DNA of 64,000 nt from Humulus lupulus (taxonomy: Eukaryota; Streptophyta; Magnoliopsida; Rosales; Cannabaceae): assembly GCF_963169125.1 (NCBI RefSeq), contig NC_084801.1, forward strand, positions 112,867,061 to 112,931,060, read 5' to 3'. The position numbers and the translations under genes were made by a program. Below the pieces are notes generated by a model, which searched no databases, was not told where the DNA came from, and worked only from the letters and a program-made list of their open reading frames with translations. Each line of letters opens with the position of its first letter. Position 1 is the stretch's first letter. Positions 56,043 to 64,000 of the stretch are shown here, piece after piece.

Positions 56043-56434
56043 TTTGACCCCCAAGCTCATACTCATGCTTGATGTCGTCACTTTCTAACATGCACAGTAG
56101 GAGCTTCTAGGCTTCTGCCATGTAAAATCGTGCCTACCCACTACTCAAGTACTAGACACGTGGCTTCCTGCAATTGGCGTCCGTTTGGGTTTCGAGGACT
56201 ATGACAACTGTCCTATCAAATTTTTTCCGCCGCATGGTTCATTTAATCTTGGCCTTCGAATCTCGAACTAACCCAATCAGATGGCCCGGATTAATTCCTG
56301 TATTTTACATATAAATAGGGTGATTAGACCTGAAACTTCACCACCTTTGGATTAAAAAAAAATCCTTTTCAAAAACTCAAGTTTCCCTTTTCCTTCTCTA
56401 AAGTCTTTCATAAATCCTCCATCGCCTTTCAAAC
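56043..56434 (+). promoter_or_regulatory. Probable antisense-gene promoter of the element cut by E2
   Basis: Purine-tract side of the LTR at 55284. TATAAATA at 56310-56317 on the plus strand lies 268 bp from the LTR, about where E3 and A have their antisense TATA boxes (about 235 bp). ACACGTGGC at about 56157 is an ACGT-core motif. Any gene beyond was cut off by the E2 insertion. This is inference from position. Confidence 0.4.
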
Positions 56435-57046
56435 TGTTTACCCTAAAAAACAGCTACTGATGACGTGGCAAGAATTTCTCCTACGTAGTTGACGCGTGGC
56501 AGAAGTACTGCTCGACTATCGACCAGAAGCACACCGCTTTGTCAGGGTTAATTTTTAGATACGACCAGGCTGGTCGTATAACCTGATTTATTTCCTTCTT
56601 AAGCCGTAATCTTATAATAACTACATTGAATATTTCGGCATTATTATCTTGATACACGATTATTAAGGAAAGATAGGGCACGTTGGCATATGTAACCCTC
56701 CTTGAGCCTATAAATATACAGGAAATAGCTCAAGGAAGGGATTTTTGATCCCTGAATCTTTTTGCTAAGATAGAGAAAAAGAGAGAGCTATAGTGCAATT
56801 ATCCATCGCCTTATTGTATTTCTTTCAAAGTTTGTGAAACTCAAGAACCCTAGTTCTTTGATCACTGCTTTGAGATTCAATCTTAATAATAGCACTAAGT
56901 GGACGTAGGTCATTACCATCTTTTGGGGCCGAACCACTATAAATCCTTGGTGTTTTCTTATCTTCCATTAGATCATCTTTCTTATTGCCGTTTTATCCTT
57001 TGTCGTATATTTGACTCTATGTCTGTGGCCAAATCGCGGGTCAACA
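56435..57046 (+). repeat. 5' LTR of element E2
   Basis: Starts TGTTTACCCTAAAAAACAGC and ends GCGGGTCAACA. It holds GATGACGTGGC, the perfect palindrome arms ATACGACCAG/CTGGTCGTAT (56559-56579) and the TATA phrase GAGCCTATAAATATACAGG at 56703. It is a diverged relative of the LTR of A. Confidence 0.88.
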
Positions 57047-57860
57047 TTCAGGTGCTTTCATTGAGGCTCAAGCTGGCAATGAGCAGGCGTTTGCACGCCA
57101 ACGCTCGCCACCTCTACAACCAGCTCCTGTGGCAGGCACTTTACTCACCATCTGTGGAGGACCACATCTTACAGGAGACAGTGGGAAGGCAAGGGAACGA
57201 TACGCTCGAACCCTACACCACAACCAGGACATCAAGATGATGAGTGGGGAAGATCAAGCACCAAAAAAGGCTCGTACAGAGGAGGAATTAATAACCTTCT
57301 CTAATGACGATGCCCAGCACGTACGATTCCCACACTCCGATTCGCTGGTCATAGACGTACAAATTGCCAACATGATGGTGAAAAGGGTGTTGGTCGACAT
57401 AGGGAGTTCGGTTAACATCCTATACAAGTCTTCGCTGGAAAGAATGAAGTTGTCCGTCAAAGACCTGGAGCCATGCAACCAAACCATTTATGGTTTTTCT
57501 GGTGAAGGGCTCGCCCCAACAAGGTCGATTAGGCTTCCAGTTACAACAGTTACTGCACCTGCTAATAGGACATTACTCACTACTTTTATAGTAGTTGATT
57601 GTCCTTCAGCATACAATGCTATGATTGGGAGACCAATTCTGGTCGACCTACGAGCCATCACCTCAATATGGCACCTCGCCATGAAATTCCCAACAGACGC
57701 AAGGATAGGTTGTGTATTGGGAAATCAGCGGGAAGCGAGGGAGTGCTACAACACCTCGATCACCATGGAGAAGAAGGGTGTATCAAGAGATGTTCACGAG
57801 AAAGAGTTGCAGGTGGCAACTGATGCTCAGGCCCACTCGGGTGATAATGTCACCAAATAG
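57047..57860 (+). pseudogene. Gag remnant and protease of E2
   Basis: The first 80 bp join the leader to the last part of gag. The open frame 57129-57860 contains MAGTLLTICGGPHLTGDSGK, the protease motif VLVDIGSSVNILYKSSL (D-I-G-S in place of D-T-G-S), IYGFSGEGLAPTRSIRLPV and AYNAMIGRPILVDLRA. It ends at TAG 57858-57860, at the same aligned place as in A and B, and the same frame then reads GVAQSEDRDLDPRFG. Confidence 0.85.
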
Positions 57861-59112
57861 GGCGTTGCCCAAAGTGAGGATAGGGATTTAGATCCTCGCT
57901 TTGGGGATTTTGAGGAAGAAATTGGACCCATCGAAGACCTTGAAGAGGTCCAACTCGATGAAGAAAATCTGACCAGGGTTGTGAAAGTCGGTAAAAACTT
58001 AGAGACAACAACAAAACAAGCACTGGTGGAGTTTTTAAGGAGGAACCAGGAAGTCTTTGCCTTGTCGCACAAAGACATGGTCGGGATAGACCCTGCAATC
58101 ATCAGCCATGTCCTAAACATCGACAAGAGTTTTCCACCAGTGCAACAAAAAAGAAGGCTGCTCGACAAAGATAGATCAAGGGCCTTAAAAGAAGAAGTCG
58201 AGAAGCTAAAGGAGAATGGGTTCATCAGGGTGGCGTTTTATCCATCGTGGGTCTCTAATCCCATGCTAGTTCCCAAGCCGAATGGCAAATGGCGTACGTG
58301 CATGGATTTTACAGACCTAAATAATGCCTGCCCCAAAGATTGTTTCCCACTCCCAAGAATCGACCAACTGGTCGATGCCACTGTAGGACATGAGATTCTC
58401 TCATTCATGGATGCATACTCCGGGTATAATTAGTATGCATCCCCCTGATGAGGATCACATTAGCTTTCGAACTGAGACAGAGCTTTATTGTTACAAAGTA
58501 ATGCCCTTCGGTTTGAAAAACACTGGTGCGACTTACCAGCGACTAGTCAACCACATGTTTAAGGAACTAATCGGCACAAACATGGAGGTCTACGTCGACA
58601 ACATGCTGGTCAAGTAAAAAAGGGAAGAAGGGCATGTAAGGGATTTTCAGGAATGCTTCAACATCTTGAATAAATATCAAATGAAGCTGAATCCCCTTAA
58701 ATGCTCTTTCGGAGTAGGATCAGGGAAGTTCTTGGGATTTATAGTTAACTCGAGAGGAATTGAAGCCAATCTTGAGAAAATTAAAGCCCTGATCGATATG
58801 AAATCGCCAGTGAAGATTAAGGATGTTCATAGTTTAACCAGAAGAATTGCCGCTCTTAGTAGATTCATTTCGAAGTCAACAGATAAGTGCGTTCCATTTT
58901 TTAATCTACTTAGAGGCAACAAAAAGTTTGAATGGACGGAGGAGTACGAGCAGGCCTTTCAAGCATTAAAAACTCACATGGCGCAACCACCCATCCTGTC
59001 AAAGCCAGTCGATAAAGAAACTTTGTTCATCTACCTGGCGATCACGGAATATGCTGCTAGTGCCATTTTAGTAAGGGAGGAAGAAGGCGTGCAGAAGGAT
59101 TTTACTATGTAA
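57861..59112 (+). pseudogene. RT and native RNase H of E2 (broken)
   Basis: Continues the protease frame after the UAG. Blocks: FLRRNQEVFALSHKDMVGID, FYPSWVSNPMLVPKPNGKWR, DAYSGYN then a stop with a 5-bp loss against A (ATTAG present once rather than twice), MPFGLKNTGATYQRLVNHMF, YVDNMLVK (second Asp of the active site is Asn) and a TAA at 58615. Then KCSFGVGSGKFLGFIVNSRG, FISKSTDKCVPFFNLLRGNK, and FIYLAITEYAASAILVREEE. Confidence 0.87.
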
Positions 59113-59938
59113 GCAAAAGGCTAATTGGAGCAGAACAGCGGTACCCACCCATCGAGAAGCTAGCCTATTGCCTAATTTTGGCCTCCAGGAAGCTGCGCCC
59201 TTACTTTCAAGCTCACCCAATCACGGTTTGGACCGACCAGCCTCTGCAGCAAGTCCTGCAAAAACTAGAGGCTGCAGGTAGATTGCTAAAATGGGCAGTC
59301 GAACTTGGGCAGTTCGATATATCTTACTTGCCGCGAGCAACGATAAAAGGGCAAGCCCTGGCTAACTTCATTGCAAAATTCACTTAGATTACAGATAGCG
59401 ATCGCGTTGAAGAGCCTAAAGTGCCTGAGTGTCAAAACCAAGCTCCCTCGTGGAAATTATTTACAGATGGTTCTTCTAACGAGTGCCACGCTGGATCCGG
59501 AGTGATATTGATAACGTAGGATGGGCATCGATTTCACTGCGCAATCAGGTTTGACTTCACTGCTTCTAACAACGAGGCCGAGTATGAAGCATTACTCGCT
59601 GGGTTGCGTTTAACCAAGGATATGAATATAAAGGTTCTCGACATCTACAGTGATTCTCAGCTAGTGGTGAATCAAGTCATGGGAGAATACCAGGTGCGAG
59701 GTTTAAAGATGGTTGCATATCTAAACAAAACAAGAGATCTATAGGCTCAGTTCGACAAATACAGCTTCCAGCAAGTACCTCGCGACCAGAATTCCAATGC
59801 TGATGCTTTGGCCAAATTAGCAAGTGCGAAGGATGTTGATACTCTGAATATAGTCCCAGTTGAGCGGCTATCGATGCCAAGCATCCAAGCAGAGTAGACC
59901 GTTATGGTGATCCAGATGGCGGATACGTGGATGAGACC
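59113..59938 (+). pseudogene. RNase H tail and archaeal-type RNase H of E2 (broken)
   Basis: Native RNase H end: RKLRPYFQAHPITVWTDQPL, GRLLKWAVELGQFDISYLPR, stop at 59385. The archaeal-type RNase H follows (WKLFTDGSSNECHAGSGVIL, stop TAG 59517, NNEAEYEALLAGLRLTKDMN, YSDSQLVVNQVMGEYQVRGL, stop near 59741, NSNADALAKLASAK). It ends at VIQMADTWMRP where E3 starts; A has VIQLADTWTAPYLKYL here. Confidence 0.85.
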
Positions 59939-60535
59939 TGTTGACCCTCGATTTGGTCAACTGACACGGAGTCAAATGCTTGATGTGAAGGAAGGTGTTG
60001 AAATGGATCTAATGGAAAAAATAGTAAACGACACAACAAATTATAGTGGTTCGGCCCCACGAATTGGTAATGACCTACGTCCACTTAAGCTATTATTGAT
60101 ATTAATTCTCAAAGGAGTGATCAAAGAACTAGGGTTCTCTGAGTTTCACAAGCCTAAGAGTGATAAATAATACAATCATAAGATAATAGTTCTAATTCTC
60201 TTGTAAAGTATAAACTTAAATCAGCCAAAAGTCCCTTCCTTGAGCTATTTCTCTCTATTTATAGGCTCAAGGAGGATTACACGAATTAGTTACAGATATT
60301 CTTTCCTAAATAATCGGATCATCATGGATCATAGGAGACAATCTCGGATATGATTACAATTGTACAAAAAATTTCTCAAAATATATGGAGTATACGACCA
60401 GGCTGGTCGTATATAAAATCCAAATGTTACGTCAGGGGAATCTCACTGGTCGATGGTCAAACAGAACTTCTGCCAGGTGTCAGCCACGTGTTAAAAACGT
60501 CTGTCACGTCACCCATGCCTGCTTTTTGGATAACA
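59939..60535 (-). repeat. 3' LTR of element E3
   Basis: In plus reading TGTTGACCCTCGATTTGG ... GCTTTTTGGATAACA, the inverted complement of the LTR of A, same length. Perfect palindrome arms TATACGACCAG/CTGGTCGTATA lie at 60391-60413. The TATA box for the minus strand (CTATTTATAGG in plus) is at about 60255-60265. Confidence 0.92.
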
Positions 60536-60770
60536 TTTGCCCCCCAAGTTTATTTATTACGACCAGCAATACATAAACTTTAAGGAAAACGACTCTTCGA
60601 TTACCCCACCAAATCTGTCAAAGTAGTCCGTGCCTTCTTGGAAAAAGTGACATACCCCTGTCTAATCATGGATTTTCGGTTCCCAAGCAATCCATTGATG
60701 GCTATCACTCTTCCCCATGCTTTGAAAAGAGGAAACTTATGATTACCTCTTTCTTCATGCCACAGACGAA

Positions 60771-61402
60771 ATATATAGCCTCCCCAGAGCTTCCTTTTTC
60801 TTTTTACGCAAGCTATTTTTCTATCAAGAAACCCTAAGTCAGAACTCCTACTCTCCCTGAAGATCATCTTTAGACGTTCCAAGAACCAGCCGTTCATTCG
60901 TCTACGCTCGAAATTTCTTCAAAGCTTCATAACCTTCGCTTCGGTAAGTTTCAGAACTTTTCTACTCTTTATTTTTGTTGTGCATGCCGATGTAAGTTAG
61001 CTTTTAGGTTCTGATATTTTCTGCGCTCTTGGGTTGAGATGCATGAAAATAGGGGATTTATCGAGTGATGCTAGATAGGATGGTGTATCTTTTCCATTTA
61101 GGAGTTATGAATCAGTTTGATAGTCGAGATCATAGATTTAGGACGTAAAATCGAAGTAAAATTCGATTTTTTATGCTAGTTGAAAAACTGAGTTTTTCCC
61201 GCCCTTACTGGAGTTGAAAAAGCTTTTTTAGAAAAACTTTTTACTTTCACTTTTTGATCTGTATTTCAAACTGTTCGCATGAAAAAATTAGTTTTTTGCT
61301 AGAATGTTGTTGTATAAAAGTTTGACTTTTATACACGACCAGCGTTATTTTGACCAACTTTCTAGACTCTCCATCCTCACCTCCCCATTTTTCTGTCCGT
61401 AG
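60771..61402 (+). promoter_or_regulatory. Antisense-gene promoter and leader intron in E3
   Basis: ATATATAG at 60771 lies 236 bp from the LTR. A leader exon follows and ends at CTTCG|GTAAGTTTCAG (donor 60944). A pyrimidine-rich acceptor TTTTTCTGTCCGTAG ends at 61402, six bases before ATG 61409. Element A has the same arrangement. The predicted intron is 459 nt. Confidence 0.55.
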
Positions 61403-61408
61403 ATTTTA

Positions 61409-61662
61409 ATGCCAGATTTGTGGGGAGGTGAGAGGCCGATCGAAGACGATCTTCTTACACAACTGCTTAAAGGAGAAGAACAACCTGCCCAGCGCATTCA
61501 CAAGATTCCTTTCTCTAGACTCTCTCCTTCCAGACCTCAACCATCTTCAGCCAGAATGGGTCGTGTCAAATCCACTGCCCAAAAGAAAAAGCCTGAACAC
61601 ACTTCAAACCCTCCAGCTCAGCCTGATTCACAGGCTGGGGGTATTTCTAGGAACTTAGAGAA
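61409..61662 (+). pseudogene. Antisense extra gene of E3, first coding part (truncated)
   Basis: Starts at ATG 61409 with MPDLWGGERPIEDDLLTQLL; the copy in A differs at few residues. Then KGEEQPAQRIHKIPFSRLSP and a basic stretch MGRVKSTAQKKKPEHTSNPP, a possible nuclear-targeting cluster (inference). Likeness to A ends at about 61645; the rest of the open frame, to TAG 61706, probably belongs to the chromovirus 2 LTR. The PF04195-like centre seen in A is not present before the break. Confidence 0.7.
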
Positions 61663-63068
61663 TGTATTTGAGTCTATTTTGACATTGAGGAATATAACTG
61701 GTGATTAGTTAGGTAATGGGAAGTAAGCGGTAGATATTTGAGACACTCGAGAAATTAGCGAGAATTGGGTGAAATGACCAAAATTCCCTAGGTAGATTAA
61801 AAGGCTTAAGAATTATGGGAGGGTATTGTGGTCATTTCGCTTATAAAGGATAAGTGTTATTAGGCTCTATACCTTAGTGGAATAAGTAGAAGGACTTAAA
61901 AGTCTGAAGGAAAAGGAAAAAAAAAGGGAAATTGGAAGTCTATCTTTCTCTCTCTCGGTTTAAGTTTTTCTTCATCAATTCTTGAGGTCTTTTGGGGCAG
62001 AAACTCAGGGAGAGTCAGAGTAGAAGATTGAGGCTAGGGTCCTTGGTCTGGCTTGAAGAATTAGCAAGGATTTGGCAAGAGCAATCCATCCATTTGAGGA
62101 AGTTGAGGCTGAGGATTTGAGGAGGAAAAGGCTAAGCAAGAGTGGGAGACAACCTAGGCTAAGCTCATCCAGTAAAGGTGAACGCTAAGGCTCGGACAGG
62201 ATCATTCTTGAGGATCAAATTGAACAAAGTTAGTGAATCTAAAGGTAAGAAAACTGTACCCGGTTATGTGTTTGTGATGGGACTAAGAGCTCCCTATATC
62301 TATATGATGTCATAGATGGTATTATGCCATGGTACATGTGATAAATGGCCTAAGGGTGCCGTAAATAATACTTGCACACAGGGCGCGGCTCGGCCTCTGG
62401 TAGCCGAGGACAGCTTAATATTCACTGAGCTCGGTTTAAGCGGGCTGGAGTCAGTGGGATAAATAGAGGGTGCGGCCTAAGGGCGTTAACCCTAGTTATC
62501 ATATGTGGATTGATTATTGATGTGAAGTGATATACTTGGTATGCCAAAGACTTGATTAACATGAATACTTAGACTGTTGAGTACATGCTTATGCGATATG
62601 AGTTATCTAATTGTCTGTTGAATGATTGTGCTCTGTTATTGTGTTTTCTTGCTGGGCCTTGGCTCACAGGTGCTACGTGGTGCAAGTTAAGGCAAAGGCA
62701 AGTTGGACCAACCTTGAGGTGGAGAGCTGCAAGGGTGAATTTACATGGTCAGCCGATTGGCCGCCACGACCGAGGAGTGGAACAGGACGAGAAATGCTTA
62801 ACTGTCTGTTTTGCCTTAGAGTGGCTAATCACTGTAATTAAATGTTGAATCTTTTGTAAACAGTCTTTAACTTCTTCTTTTTTTTTTGGGGATTCCATGT
62901 AAAAAGGAAATGTTTATTTAAAAAGAAATGCAGCTTTTGAGACCAAATCTTTTAACCCTAGTTCAATTATAGTCTCAGTAACACGTTTCTAACTAAATGA
63001 CTTGATTAGCAAGTCTTGCACCTTTATAAACACACAGTGTAACGGTCTTGGCTATCCAAGACGTTACA
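61663..63068 (+). repeat. 5' LTR of chromovirus 2 (left edge uncertain)
   Basis: The right edge is firm: CCAAGACGTTACA is followed by ACT and the primer site. The left edge is set at TGTATTTGAG (61663) only because likeness to element A ends just before and an LTR should start with TG. A TATA-like CTTATAAAGG is at about 61850. The last 450 bp match the LTR of chromovirus 1. The inverted phrase GTAACGGTCTTGG...CCAAGACGTTAC lies at its end (63040-63067). Confidence 0.6.
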
Positions 63069-63071
63069 ACT

Positions 63072-63083
63072 TGGTATCAGAGC
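63072..63083 (+). other. Primer binding site of chromovirus 2 (tRNA-iMet)
   Basis: TGGTATCAGAGC, an exact match to the usual plant initiator tRNA-Met site, three bases after the LTR. Confidence 0.95.
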
Positions 63084-63468
63084 GTCCTAGGTTTAAGGGT
63101 TCCTAAAGACTAGCTGGACATGTACATTCGCCGCAAAAGACAAGCTCGACTCAGGGTTTGGTAATTGTGTATACATGACTACGTGCTTAAATGATTTGAA
63201 TGAGATACGACTGTCGATATCTGTTTGATTAATAGGGAGCATGAGATACTGATAGGGCCTGGCCCTTGACTATTGCATGATGATATTGAGGCATGCTTAT
63301 TATCATTGCTATGCATGTGAATGAATATATGGATGAATATTTGGATAAATTTCTATATCCTGATTGCTCGTGAATGTTTGGAGTTTTATGGTGGATCATG
63401 AAAGGATTATTACCCTGTCATCATAGTCTGACTGTCGATTCGTTGATTGCAGATTGACTTGGATAATT
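63084..63468 (+). other. Leader of chromovirus 2
   Basis: No gene. It shares ATGCTTATTA...CATTG and ATTGATTGCAGAT phrases with the leader of chromovirus 1 (21760-21930), which ties the two elements together. Confidence 0.7.
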
Positions 63469-64000
63469 ATGCATCCAATAAAAGCTACGCGACTAGCCGA
63501 CAATAGGTCTGAGACTAGAGATGATGACCAGGGCCAGACCCCTCCGCCGGTCCCTGATCACTGGCAGCAGCTTATGGCAGACATGCAAGCTCGGCTACAG
63601 AGCCAAGATGAACAAATCCAGATTTTGCGGCAGCAGGCTCCATCAGGGAGTGTTGCCCCCATTGTGCCACCTGCGGTGGTACCTGTTATGCAGCCAAGGG
63701 AGGTTGGGAATAGGTGGGAGCCGTTGTATGAGCGGTTCAGGAAACAGCAGCCCCCGATCTTTGAGGGAGGACCTGATCAACTAAAAGCTTAACAGTGGAT
63801 GACCATGATTACTATCGTTCTGGACTTTATGAGGGTAGAGGGACATGACAGAGTGGCTTGTGCCACATATATGCTGAGAGAGGATGCCTGAATCTAGTGG
63901 GAGGTGGCATCACAGACTAGAGATGTTACTGCTTTAACCTGGGAAGGATTGAAGGACCTGTTCAGTCAGAAGTATTATAATGTTTCCATCAGGGCAGCGA
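63469..64000 (+). pseudogene. Gag of chromovirus 2 (runs off the window)
   Basis: The likely start is ATG 63469 (MHPIKATRLADNRSE). Readable: DDDQGQTPPPVPDHWQQLMA, a Gln-rich helix (ADMQARLQSQDEQIQILRQQ), RWEPLYERFRKQQPPIFEGG, then TAA at 63790. The same frame goes on with WMTMITIVLDFMRVEGHDRV and ACATYMLREDA, a TGA and a TAG near 63890, and SQTRDVTALTWEGLKDLFSQ KYYN, the usual retrotransposon gag motif. Three stops make it a pseudogene. Confidence 0.88.

Larger units (their letters stand above)
56435..59938 (+). mobile_element. Tat-like element E2 (gag-deleted, interrupted by E3)
   Basis: LTR 56435-57046, then the same post-LTR phrase as A (GGTGCTTTCATTGAG), then protease, RT, RNase H and archaeal-type RNase H. 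Most of gag is missing: the text goes from CATTGAGGCTCAAG straight to the CCAACGCTCGCCACC that in A lies at about 28943. The element stops inside the region after RNase H, where inverted element E3 begins; the rest lies beyond the window or is lost. Confidence 0.88.
59939..61662 (-). mobile_element. Tat-like element E3, inverted, inserted in E2 (partial)
   Basis: Minus-strand LTR at 59939-60535, then on its inner side the purine tract (CCCCCCAAGTTTATTTATTA in plus reading, the complement of the tract in A), the promoter and leader of the antisense gene, and the first exon of that gene on the plus strand. The interior is cut near 61663 by the LTR of chromovirus 2. A 5-bp duplication could only be tested outside the window; the left copy would be AGACC. 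Confidence 0.85.

Noticed and set aside
62280..62560. Possible tRNA or small RNA gene in the chromovirus 2 LTR (GC-rich CGGCTCGGCCTC part)
   Set aside because: No cloverleaf could be drawn and no A/B box pair was convincing.

Overview
This is a gene-poor, AT-rich stretch of a flowering-plant nuclear genome, probably a eudicot (inference: a receptor-kinase fragment with GT-AG introns, and plant-type Ty1/copia, Ty3/gypsy, CACTA-like and MULE-derived elements). I see no intact host gene. Almost every protein-like signal is an LTR retrotransposon, and several elements sit inside one another. I cannot name the species.

Layout. (1) 1-~8.1 kb: minus-strand Tat-like Ty3/gypsy element B (gag, protease, RT, two RNases H, integrase, one LTR), broken by stops. 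(2) 8.2-11.6 kb: the only host-derived material, which is 11 LRR exons of an LRR-malectin receptor kinase pseudogene (+) followed by a replication protein A-like fragment (-). (3) 11.6-21.7 kb: a possible CACTA-type element with a young short-LTR copia (Ale/Retrofit-like) inside it. The copia carries a perfect 5-bp target duplication, 179-bp LTRs and one nonsense codon. (4) 21.7-50.3 kb: a degenerate Tekay/Del-like chromovirus whose integrase is split by a 9.7-kb Angela-like copia (24988-46343). One LTR of that copia is itself split by the 11.6-kb Tat-like element A (26138-37775). The chromodomain is split by a 1.1-kb solo LTR. (5) 50.3-56.4 kb: the 3' remnant of another Tat-like element whose LTR holds a palindromic MULE-type MITE, then AT-rich and pyrimidine-rich sequence, then a further LTR. 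(6) 56.4-64 kb: gag-deleted Tat-like element E2 (+), interrupted by inverted element E3 (-), followed by a second chromovirus with LTR, tRNA-Met PBS and gag that runs off the window.

How the parts relate. Tat-like elements share gag-protease-RT-RNaseH-archaeal-type RNaseH-integrase order. They also carry an extra gene on the opposite strand next to the 3' LTR, with what look like its own TATA box and leader intron in two copies. In three copies an in-frame UAG lies at the same aligned place between protease and RT, which suggests that pol may be made by readthrough. The order of insertion can be read from target duplications: chromovirus, then Angela, then A; and separately Ale within the CACTA-like region. 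All comparisons were made by eye.
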